Assembly: GCA_947454695.1 (NCBI GenBank)
Contig: CANGMW010000013.1
Coordinates: 1-20,562, forward strand
Direction of reading: 5' to 3'
Length of the DNA stretch: 20,562 nt
Source: Comamonadaceae bacterium
Lineage (GTDB): Bacteria; Pseudomonadota; Gammaproteobacteria; Burkholderiales; Burkholderiaceae_C
The notes under the pieces are model-generated. The model did not search any database. It was not told the origin of the DNA and saw only the letters and a program-made list of their open reading frames with translations. Both the position numbers and the translations under genes were made by a program. Positions 7,185 through 14,218 of this stretch are shown one piece after another; position 1 is the stretch's first letter, and each line of letters begins with the position of its first letter.

Positions 7185-7257
7185 ACGACCCCGACCGCAA
7201 CTGCCGACAGCTCGTCCAAGCAGATCAGGGGCAGCCCCCCGACCCCACCCCCGCCAC

Positions 7258-8862
7258 TCACAAACTCAAGGTCAAGCGCATCATCAAGCGTGTGGGCGAC
7301 ACGGTCGATGCGGAGAGTTGCTGTGTGGCCATCACTTCCACGCCGAGCTGGTCGCGGAACTTGGCTTGCACACCCAAACCCGTCGAACTCAAGGTGTGGG
7401 GCGCTTGCGTGAGCGCATCCATGGTTTGGCCCCAATCTACAAAGGCATAGGCTTCCGCGGTTTCCCAGGCGAAGTCTTTCAAGCTGCGGCGGATTTCCCA
7501 TTGCGTGGACAAGCCGTGGTCGCCGTTGGCTGCGCCCAGGTCAAAGCCGCGCACCGTGTCGTAGCCGCCCAGGTAAAACAAATCCAAGGTGCTCAATTTG
7601 CCCTCGGGCTTGAACCGTCCTGTGCCGCCGGTTCTGAAGAACCAAGTACCGGAGGCCTCCAGCGCGCTGCGCCAGATACCGGTGAATTCGAGGTAACTGT
7701 AGGTGCTCGTCTCAGAACCCAAGCTGTAGTTGGTGCGCAAATAACCACGCTGGTTGGGCGCGTCGTAGTACCAGGTGCCCAGCAAAGACAGGGTGCTGGC
7801 TTCACGGTCCAGCAGGGGCGTGTCGTCAACCAAAGTTTTAGACCGGTTTTTGCCGGCACTCAAGGCCGTGACCATGACCAGCGGCTCATCGAGCACCCAG
7901 GTCCGGCTCACGTCTACGCTCAGGGAAGACGACTCGCCCTTGATGTTCAGGTCGGAGCCGCTGCCTGCCACTTTGGTGGCCGATCGGGCCGAGGAGCCGC
8001 TCAAGCCCGTGCGCCAGCCGTCGGTGCCCACGGGAAAAGACATGGCCCCGCTGAGCGTGCTGCCGATGTCGGTGCTGACAGTGGACAAGTCCAAGCGACC
8101 ACCGTAAGCGGTGAGCGGGATCACACGCAGGCCCACGCCCAATTGACTCAGCGACGCGGGACGGCTTGCGGTGGAGGTGTCGTAAAAGCCCCAGCCTTGC
8201 ACTTGCTTGGTCTTGGCGACTTCCACGCTCAAATCGGTTTGGCCAAATTGCGGGCCCGCCACCATCTCGGCGGTGGCCGAGTAGTCACTGGCGTAATTGA
8301 AACGCACCAGCCGTTGACGCAAGTCTTCTTGCTTGAGCACGGTATTGGCTTGCAGCTCAAACCAGCGCTTGACCCAATCGGCATTGGCCGCGTCCGCGTT
8401 GGGCACCTTGACTTCACCGAACCGGCCCTCGACCAACAAAATACGCATCACACCGGTTTTTAAATCCTGCTGCGGCAAAACGGGCACGCCCGTCAAAATG
8501 CCTTTGCCTTGGTAGAGCTTGCTCACGTCATCGAGCAAGTGCTGAATGTCGGTAGCGCTGAGTTGGCGGCCCACATATGGCTTGGCAACGGCTTGCAAGT
8601 CTGCAGCGCTCAGCAATTCGGATTTAGAAAACTGGATTTCAGAAATCAGCACCACCGCTGCTGAAGCCGGGCTGGCGGGCGCGGGCGCTGTCGCTTTGGG
8701 TTCCGGCATCACCGGCGAGCTGGGGGCGGCCTGCTCAATGCGTTTGAGGTGGTCTTGCCGCATCACGCCCGCCGGGTCCACATTGCCGATGTTTTGTGCC
8801 GACACCGTGGCAGCGAAAAAGCCCAGCCAAGCGCAGAGGATGACTAAACGAAACCGGTTCAT
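7258..8862 (-). CDS. TpsB-type outer-membrane transporter, ShlB/FhaC/HecB family
   Basis: This 534-residue outer-membrane beta-barrel belongs to the two-partner secretion family, which exports and sometimes activates a large TpsA exoprotein. The signal peptide is residues 1-22 (VSA|QN). A short candidate plug helix (PAGVMRQDHLKRIEQ, 30-44) and a Pro/Ala linker (46-68) lead to two POTRA-like domains at about 70-146 and 147-218. A 16-strand-type barrel of alternating residues runs to the end. The conserved loop-6 motif is present as DTVRGF (435-440), and AYAFVDWGQ (471-479) marks a late barrel strand. ATG 8862 has an AAGGG ribosome site overlapping the stop of the upstream prepilin gene, with a gap of only 8 bases. 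It is therefore the last gene of the pilus operon. No TpsA gene is in the window. The final residue is Leu rather than the more usual aromatic. Confidence 0.9.
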   Translation of the reverse strand: MNRFRLVILCAWLGFFAATVSAQNIGNVDPAGVMRQDHLKRIEQAAPSSPVMPEPKATAPAPASPASAAVVLISEIQFSKSELLSAADLQAVAKPYVGRQLSATDIQHLLDDVSKLYQGKGILTGVPVLPQQDLKTGVMRILLVEGRFGEVKVPNADAANADWVKRWFELQANTVLKQEDLRQRLVRFNYASDYSATAEMVAGPQFGQTDLSVEVAKTKQVQGWGFYDTSTASRPASLSQLGVGLRVIPLTAYGGRLDLSTVSTDIGSTLSGAMSFPVGTDGWRTGLSGSSARSATKVAGSGSDLNIKGESSSLSVDVSRTWVLDEPLVMVTALSAGKNRSKTLVDDTPLLDREASTLSLLGTWYYDAPNQRGYLRTNYSLGSETSTYSYLEFTGIWRSALEASGTWFFRTGGTGRFKPEGKLSTLDLFYLGGYDTVRGFDLGAANGDHGLSTQWEIRRSLKDFAWETAEAYAFVDWGQTMDALTQAPHTLSSTGLGVQAKFRDQLGVEVMATQQLSASTVSPTRLMMRLTLSL

Positions 8863-8870
8863 TCGAACCC

Positions 8871-9626
8871 TTATTGAGGTGGGATACGGTCGAAAAAGAG
8901 CACCACGGTGATGCGCTTGTCATCGGTTTCACCGGTGGCTGTCCACTTGGGCGCAAAGCTGATGAGGTCATCGCTGCGGCGCACCCGGTTCAGGTTGGCC
9001 GCCGTGCCGTCGTTGCCGTCCACCGCCGTGGCTAAGCGGCGCGCTGCCGTGATGGGCACATTGGTCAAGACCATCGCGTTGAAGCGAGATTCGGTGTTGC
9101 TCTCTGAGGCATTGATATCAAAGGTACCCAAAAACGCAAAGCCGCCCATGGCGTGAATGGCCGATTTGCGGTTGGGCTCGCCGGTCGGGGTTTGCCCGCC
9201 GCGCTTGAGCTCATTGAACGGCACATTGAGCTTGTCAAACGGCGCAAAGGTCAAGGCAGGACACACCATGCCCAGCGAATAAGTGGCCGACGCATCCGCG
9301 GCCGGCGTCAAGCTCGATGGCACCGCATAGTCATACGTGTCACCGTCCAGCTCGGTGGTGTTGATGAACACATGGTCCATCAGGCCGTCGCGGTTGCAGT
9401 CCCCTGGCCAGCGCCCGGTCGCGGTTCGGTGTGCTTGGAGATTACTTTGCAACAGGCGCACGCCCGTCACAAACTGGCTTTGCTTGTACTGCTCCATCAG
9501 CTCTTGGGATTTAAAGCCAATGGCAACCATGACCCCGACCAAGGCCAGGACCACCGCGAACTCCACCAGGCTAAATCCCCGGAGCCGGACGCTCTTGCGC
9601 GCGAACGACGAACTCAAGCCGTTCAT
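8871..9626 (-). CDS. Type IV prepilin-like protein (pilus operon, distal)
   Basis: This 251-residue secreted pilin-like protein has a 17-residue basic leader. A prepilin peptidase site G|FSLVE follows (G17, F18, E22 at mature +5), and then a hydrophobic helix to about residue 38. The globular part contains two cysteines (C77, C122), a D-x-N-x-D-G-x-x-D loop at 76-84 that resembles a calcium-binding loop, and a C-terminal module ending in ITVVLFFDRIPPQ. This C-terminus matches that of the partial protein at 20279-20562. ATG 9626 overlaps the preceding TGA by one base and has AAGGA six bases before it. A GTG three bases earlier (9629) is the alternative start. At about 250 residues it is longer than a classical major pilin (about 150). 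Whether it is the major or a minor subunit cannot be told. Confidence 0.85.
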   Translation of the reverse strand: MNGLSSSFARKSVRLRGFSLVEFAVVLALVGVMVAIGFKSQELMEQYKQSQFVTGVRLLQSNLQAHRTATGRWPGDCNRDGLMDHVFINTTELDGDTYDYAVPSSLTPAADASATYSLGMVCPALTFAPFDKLNVPFNELKRGGQTPTGEPNRKSAIHAMGGFAFLGTFDINASESNTESRFNAMVLTNVPITAARRLATAVDGNDGTAANLNRVRRSDDLISFAPKWTATGETDDKRITVVLFFDRIPPQ

Positions 9627-11011
9627 CACTTGTCCTTTTGCACGCGGTTTAGTACCCAGACCCGCTGACCCGCCAGGTCTTGCCGATTCACACTCAGCTC
9701 CATGAATCGGTTGTAGGCGGTTTTAGCGTCGGCTTTGTGACCCAAGGCATCGTGTGAATGGCCCAGGTTGAGCCAGAGTTCAGGCGAGTTGGGCAGGCTG
9801 ATCAATGCCTTGTCCAGCACCTGAATGGCGCGGGTATGTTCGCCACGTTCTTGCAAGGCCACCGACAGGTACAGGGCCGACATCGCATGGGTTGGGTTCA
9901 GGTCTTGCGCCTTGGACAACGCCACAATCGCCTGATCCCATCGGTTCAGGCCCATGAGTGCCACGCCCGTGAGGTAGCGCGTGCGCCAGTTGTCACCAAT
10001 GTACTTTTCCAGCTTGCCTACTGATTCCAGCGCTGCTTGATGGTCACCGCGCGCCAGACTTCGCTCAATCATCTGGTAGTCCACGTCAATCGCTTTAGCT
10101 GCCGCAGAAGCCTGTCCGGTGGTGGAGAGCCGGTCCGTATCGGTGCGGCTCAGTTGCGGTGGCTCTGCGTCGGTTTTGCTGTTCGTCACCGGTTTACGGA
10201 CCAGCTCTGGTTCATCCTCAGCTGCGTTGACGCCGGGAGCCGCGGCGGCAACCATCGGCTTGGCCACAGGGGATGCAGCGGGTGCCGCAGCGGGCGCAGC
10301 GACTTTGGGAGCTGCCAGCTGGGGCGCGGCGGCGACCACCAACGGCCTGGGTGCGGCGGGGGCGGGTGAGGCGAGGGCTGGCACAGGGGCAGTCACCGAC
10401 GCAGCGGCGGGTGCAGGCAAGGGTGGTTTCAATGGCGCCACGGGCTGCGCTGCCAAAGGCATTGGCGCGGACTGCGGTGAAACGGGTTTGGCCGGGGCAG
10501 CGCTGACAGGGGCGGTATTGGAAACTGCGGTAGTGGGCACTGCTGCATTGGGTGCCACGGCGTTGGACGCTGCTGGTGGCGCTTGCATCGGGTTGACGGG
10601 GGCGCTTGCCACCGTGATCGGCAAAGAAGTCGCCCCGTTTCGCACCGGCACAGGGGCTGTCGCAGGTGCTAAGCCGGGTGCAGCCACTGGTGCGCCGGGA
10701 TCGCTGCTGGCTTGCTCCTGTGTGGCCACGTGATTGGTGCGCGAGAACAACATGCCCACCGAGGGGATCGACGCACGCCAGCGACTCACGTCTTGCGTAC
10801 CCACTGGCAAGAAACCCAGCATCATGAGCCAAGTGCCCGCACAGGCCAAACTCAAGAGCACCACCGCAATCGTTAACCCGCGGCGAGACTCTTTGACTTG
10901 ACCCCGGCTGTCCAACATGATGCCGGGCATGATGCCGCGCACGCCAGCATCGCCTTTGCGGTCTAGCCGTTCTTTTTCAATTTGCCTCAGGGCTTGCTCA
11001 AGCGCACTCAT
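9626..11011 (-). CDS. MshN-like TPR protein of the MSHA-type pilus
   Basis: This 461-residue bitopic inner-membrane protein has a short cytoplasmic head (residues 1-45, MSALEQALRQIEKERLDRKG...) and one membrane helix at about 46-68. A very long Ala/Pro/Val-rich linker (about 98-265) and a periplasmic C-terminal tetratricopeptide region (about 312-440) follow. The repeats include LTGVALMGLNRWDQAIVAL and LYLSVALQERGEHTRAIQVL. The frame is open upstream to 11161, but ATG 11011 is chosen because it forms a 4-base ATGA overlap with the stop of mshM and starts with a family-like MshN head. In Vibrio MSHA loci mshN also follows mshM, which supports the name. Its role is presumably in assembly or stability of the envelope complex. 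The linker is extreme in length and composition. Confidence 0.8.
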   Translation of the reverse strand: MSALEQALRQIEKERLDRKGDAGVRGIMPGIMLDSRGQVKESRRGLTIAVVLLSLACAGTWLMMLGFLPVGTQDVSRWRASIPSVGMLFSRTNHVATQEQASSDPGAPVAAPGLAPATAPVPVRNGATSLPITVASAPVNPMQAPPAASNAVAPNAAVPTTAVSNTAPVSAAPAKPVSPQSAPMPLAAQPVAPLKPPLPAPAAASVTAPVPALASPAPAAPRPLVVAAAPQLAAPKVAAPAAAPAASPVAKPMVAAAAPGVNAAEDEPELVRKPVTNSKTDAEPPQLSRTDTDRLSTTGQASAAAKAIDVDYQMIERSLARGDHQAALESVGKLEKYIGDNWRTRYLTGVALMGLNRWDQAIVALSKAQDLNPTHAMSALYLSVALQERGEHTRAIQVLDKALISLPNSPELWLNLGHSHDALGHKADAKTAYNRFMELSVNRQDLAGQRVWVLNRVQKDK

Positions 11012-11844
11012 GTCCAGACTTTCGAGAATTCGGCGCAAGCTTGTCGTGCCAGGGACCAGGTAACCCGTGGTTTGCCATTGGCATAGGCCAGGAGCAAGGC
11101 TTTTTCGCAGGCGTAGTTGATGCGCCGGGGTACACCCCGTGTGCGCCGGTGCAGGTACCACAAGGCCATGGCTGTGAACTCAAAACGTCCGTCGCGGTGC
11201 GTGAGGCGAATGCGGTGACGGATGTAGTCATCACTTTGCTCACGGCTCATGGGTTCGAGCTTTAACCACACGCCAATGCGCTCACGCAAGGGACGCATGG
11301 CGCGCAGCATCAAGGTGCGCTCCAGCTCGGGTTGCCCCACCAGCACCAAGCTGATTAATTTTTGATGTTCGGTTTCCAGGTTGGAGAGCAAGCGCAACAT
11401 CTCCAAAGACTCGGGGTGCAGGCGATGGGCCTCGTCCACAATCACCGCAAAGCGGCGGCCTTTGGCCGTGCCTTTCAAAACCAGGTCCAGCAAGGACGCG
11501 TGCATTTTGGCGTGCGTCATTTCAGCCGGTGCGGGTGAGCCGCTGAATTCGTTGTAGATATCCCGCAGTAATTCCTGATGCTCGAGCAGCGGGTTGAGCA
11601 AATACGCCACCTTCACTTCGGGTGGCAAATTACGCAAGATGGTGCGAATGACCAGCGTTTTACCCAAACCAATTTCACCCGTCATCACCGCCAGCACACC
11701 GTTTGCGCAGGCGTAGTTGATCTGGTTGTAGGCCGCTACGTGTTGGCTGCCCGGGAAAAAGAGTGCGGTGTAGGGCGTGATCGAGAAAGGAACTTCCTCA
11801 AACCCTAATGATTTGTAGCACTCAGCTAAAGCGTTTTGCGACAC
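11008..11844 (-). CDS. mshM: ExeA/MshM-like AAA ATPase of the pilus system
   Basis: This 278-residue ATPase of the ExeA/GspA-like family is linked in type II secretion and MSHA loci to secretin assembly across the peptidoglycan. Visible motifs are Walker A GEIGLGKT (56-63), Walker B RFAVIVDEAH (131-140) and a VLVGQPEL sensor segment (167-174). A C-terminal helical lid with RTRGVPRRINYACEKALLLA completes the domain. It is short: unlike full-length ExeA it has no evident transmembrane helix or peptidoglycan-binding domain, so it is a cytoplasmic ATPase like Vibrio MshM. It starts at GTG 11844 with an AGGGA ribosome site, 12 bases after mshL, and overlaps the mshN-like gene by 4 bases. Confidence 0.88.
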   Translation of the reverse strand: MSQNALAECYKSLGFEEVPFSITPYTALFFPGSQHVAAYNQINYACANGVLAVMTGEIGLGKTLVIRTILRNLPPEVKVAYLLNPLLEHQELLRDIYNEFSGSPAPAEMTHAKMHASLLDLVLKGTAKGRRFAVIVDEAHRLHPESLEMLRLLSNLETEHQKLISLVLVGQPELERTLMLRAMRPLRERIGVWLKLEPMSREQSDDYIRHRIRLTHRDGRFEFTAMALWYLHRRTRGVPRRINYACEKALLLAYANGKPRVTWSLARQACAEFSKVWT

Positions 11845-11856
11845 TGCGTTCCCTGT

Positions 11857-13335
11857 TTATTGACCCGGCTGAATGGTTGGCGAGAGGAAGATCACCAACT
11901 CTTTGCGCTTACCAGCCTTGTAGGTGCCTTTGAACAAATTGCCAAACAAAGGCACTTCGCCCAGGCCCGGCACACCGCGGTTGGTGTCGCTGGTTTCTTC
12001 CTGAATCAAGCCGCCCAGGATCACCATCTCGCCACTGCGCACACGCACCATGGTACTTGCTTCGCTGACATCCAGAATCGGCGCCGTGCTACCACCTGCG
12101 GGCGACACGGCGGTGCCGATCAAACGGGTGACGCTGGGGGTGATGTTGAGCATGGCCCAACCGTCGGCAGAAATTTGGGGCGTCACACTCAAGGTCACAC
12201 CCAAATTGACGGTTTGAGGTTGTTCATTGATCGTCTCCAAAACACCACCGCCGCTTTGAATCACGCGGTTGGAGGTGCGCACGAAGAACGTGTCGTCGGT
12301 GCCGGCTTTCACCTTGGCGGTTTGGTTGTTCATGATGCGAATGCGCGGCTGAGAGACCATGCGCACATCGCCTTGCTCACTCAGGGCATCCAACATCGAA
12401 GTGAAGTTACCCGGGTCGTTCATGCTCAAGGTGATGGTGCTGGGCAGCGCGCTACCTCCTTGCGGCGAGGTGATGCGGGTGTTCACGCCAATCGAGCTCG
12501 CGCCGCTGGAGGTTTGCAAAAAGCGACTCCAGTCCAAGCCCAGTGCAAAGCTGTTGCTCAAAGACACTTCCACAATGCGCACTTCGATGTCGACCTGGCG
12601 GTACATGCCCTCGCGCATGAGCGAAATGAAGCGCCCGATTTGCTCCACGCGCGCCGGCAAGTCGCTCACCATGATGGTGCCGGTCAGGCGGTTCACCGTC
12701 AGCTTGCCTTTGCGCGACAGCAGTGAACGGATCTGGGTTTCAAATTCCTGCCAGAACGCCACGTTCTCGCCGCCGGTCGCGCTGGAGCCGCCCGTCGCCG
12801 ACGTCATCGCCGCCACACGACGCGATTGAATGTAGTCCACCTCAAAGGTGCGCGTGATGCTGTCGTGTACCCGGATCACGCCCTTGTCTTCCTCCCACGA
12901 ATAACCCAGGCTGGTAAGCAGGATGTCAAAGGCTTTGGACAGCGGCACATTTTGGAAGTCCACCGTGATGGAGCCCGCCACATCGGGGTCGGCCACGATG
13001 TTCAGGCCGTGTGCTTTAGCCAGCATGCCCAAGGCGTCTTTCAAAGGCAGATCGCGGGCTTTGAAGGAGTACAACTGCGGCTGACCCGTGCCCGAGTCCT
13101 GCGTGCTGTCAAATGCCGGCACCCGCTGCGTGGGTGACAAGGCACCTTCGGGACGCGTGAGCGAGGCATTTTTTTCTTTGAGTTTGCGCTCGACCGGGCC
13201 GTACGCCGATGACGGAATGGCCTCGCTGCCGGGCAAAGGTTTGCTCAGGGGTGTGCACGCCACCAATGCCGAGACGGCAGCGGCCAAGGTCAGACGCCGA
13301 GGTGAAAGCAAATAGGTTTTAACAAGCATATTCAT
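11857..13335 (-). CDS. mshL: Pilus secretin MshL (PilQ/GspD superfamily)
   Basis: This 492-residue outer-membrane secretin forms the gated channel through which the pilus emerges. The N-terminus is a lipoprotein signal with lipobox LVAC (Cys27). A secretin/TonB short N-terminal domain lies at about 88-157, with LPLKDALGMLAKAHGLNIV and VPLSKAFDILLTSLGYSW. An N1-like region follows at 195-245 (RLTGTIMVSDLPARVEQI). The secretin core runs from about 305 to 490 and contains the signature VPGLGEVPLFGNLFKG (455-470). A Gly/Ser/Thr-rich insert lies at 178-190. The length fits MshL (about 500-560) better than PilQ (700 or more). ATG 13335 is listed; ATG 13329 (M3) has better spacing from a GAAG ribosome site. 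Confidence 0.93.
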   Translation of the reverse strand: MNMLVKTYLLSPRRLTLAAAVSALVACTPLSKPLPGSEAIPSSAYGPVERKLKEKNASLTRPEGALSPTQRVPAFDSTQDSGTGQPQLYSFKARDLPLKDALGMLAKAHGLNIVADPDVAGSITVDFQNVPLSKAFDILLTSLGYSWEEDKGVIRVHDSITRTFEVDYIQSRRVAAMTSATGGSSATGGENVAFWQEFETQIRSLLSRKGKLTVNRLTGTIMVSDLPARVEQIGRFISLMREGMYRQVDIEVRIVEVSLSNSFALGLDWSRFLQTSSGASSIGVNTRITSPQGGSALPSTITLSMNDPGNFTSMLDALSEQGDVRMVSQPRIRIMNNQTAKVKAGTDDTFFVRTSNRVIQSGGGVLETINEQPQTVNLGVTLSVTPQISADGWAMLNITPSVTRLIGTAVSPAGGSTAPILDVSEASTMVRVRSGEMVILGGLIQEETSDTNRGVPGLGEVPLFGNLFKGTYKAGKRKELVIFLSPTIQPGQ

Positions 13336-13351
13336 CTTCGGTTTGGTTTCA

Positions 13352-13774
13352 TTATTCGTTCACAGACACCCAGCGCTTTTTGAGCATGCCGGGGTGTTGA
13401 AATTGCACGCGTTGGGCTTCAATGGCCACCACGCGGTACTGGCCATAGGCCTCGCCAATCGACAAAGCCATGCCGTTGATCTGGGCCACTTTACGCTGGC
13501 CCTCCACCAAAATGGCACTGACTTTGGGCAAATCTTCGCTCGCACGTGAGCGTTTGGACACCAAACCAGGGTTAGGCGGCAGCAACACATCCACGGGCAC
13601 CCGCACTGACCCTTGTGAATCCGTGGCCGGAATCACGATACCCAAAGCGGGTGGTGCATCCAGCACCAGCACCTTGGGCAGTATGAGTGAATCGGGGGCA
13701 GCGGCGTAGCGCGCCAGGCCCCAGCCGCTCAGGCACAAGGCGGGTACAAGCAGAAAAGGCAGGAACGGTTTCAT
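13352..13774 (-). CDS. MshK-like pilus biogenesis protein
   Basis: This 140-residue protein has an N-terminal hydrophobic segment (about 4-22) that is either a signal peptide or a single membrane anchor. A periplasmic region follows with a GQRKVAQINGMALSIGEAYG stretch (about 91-110). It resembles the PilP/MshK-type small beta domain, in which a G-x-x-x-x-V-x-x-I-N-G-x-x-L-x-x-G-E pattern describes a nonenzymatic regulatory-like repeat preceding a secretin. The name rests mainly on position, between an MshJ-like gene (4-base ATGA overlap) and mshL (16-base gap), the order J-K-L seen in Vibrio. It probably connects the inner-membrane alignment complex to the secretin. Confidence 0.72.
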   Translation of the reverse strand: MKPFLPFLLVPALCLSGWGLARYAAAPDSLILPKVLVLDAPPALGIVIPATDSQGSVRVPVDVLLPPNPGLVSKRSRASEDLPKVSAILVEGQRKVAQINGMALSIGEAYGQYRVVAIEAQRVQFQHPGMLKKRWVSVNE

Positions 13775-14205
13775 GGGCGGTCCAATACCAAAATGTTGTC
13801 GCCTTTAACCACGATCTTCAAGGCCGGCTCCTGGGTCATGGGCACGCGAATGGATTCGATGGTCAAGGAGCGCAGGAAAAACTGGCCCTTGCCCACATGG
13901 TTGGCCCGCAAGATGTCATTCAATCGGTCGCGTTCATCACCCGCAATCGTGGCGCTGGTGTCAATCGTTTCATGACGCAAGGCCTGGCCAGGTCGCCAAC
14001 CGATGCGGTCAATTAAGGTGCGGTAGTTTTCAGCCCGCTCGCGGCTCAGTGCCAGGTCGTTGCGCGTTTTGTCCACGGCGACACGTTGCACCTGCGCAAA
14101 GTCTGTGGCTTTTTGTCCGCTCAAGGCCGTGTAAACGCCCGCGCCCAACAAGGCAGAGGACAAGATCAGCCAAATGATGGTTTTGGTATGGAAAGAAAAA
14201 TTCAT
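13771..14205 (-). CDS. MshJ/PilO-like pilus alignment protein
   Basis: This 144-residue bitopic protein has a short cytoplasmic N-terminus and one membrane helix at about 9-29. A probable coiled coil spans about 33-65, with alternating hydrophobic positions in QVQRVAVDKTRNDLALSRER. A small alpha/beta C-terminal domain ends in a strand PALKIVVKGDNILVLDRP. This is the architecture of PilO/GspM/MshJ proteins, which pair with the PilN/MshI partner in the inner-membrane alignment subcomplex. It is short compared with PilO (about 200). Assignment is by architecture and position ahead of the MshK-like and mshL genes. It starts 13 bases after the large prepilin gene. Confidence 0.72.
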   Translation of the reverse strand: MNFSFHTKTIIWLILSSALLGAGVYTALSGQKATDFAQVQRVAVDKTRNDLALSRERAENYRTLIDRIGWRPGQALRHETIDTSATIAGDERDRLNDILRANHVGKGQFFLRSLTIESIRVPMTQEPALKIVVKGDNILVLDRP

Positions 14206-14218
14206 AGGGCTACTTTAT

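Noticed and set aside
7185..7257. A terminator for the pilus/tpsB operon between the tpsB stop and the tRNA-Ser.
   Set aside because: The only symmetrical element (GGGGC-A-GCCCC) has a one-base loop and no T-run, so no terminator can be supported.
7111..8463. A 450-codon plus-strand open frame over the tpsB gene.
   Set aside because: It is antisense to a TpsB with signal peptide, POTRA domains and VRGF motif; it overlaps the tRNA-Ser and has the composition of a GC-rich shadow frame.
10119..10733. An Ala/Gly-rich plus-strand frame resembling a PE-PGRS-like low-complexity protein.
   Set aside because: It is the reverse complement of the Ala/Pro linker of the MshN-like protein; no ribosome site or independent support.
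11012..11161. An upstream extension of the MshN-like gene by 50 codons.
   Set aside because: The extension lies wholly inside mshM, and the ATGA overlap at 11011-11008 followed by a normal MshN-like head gives a better start.
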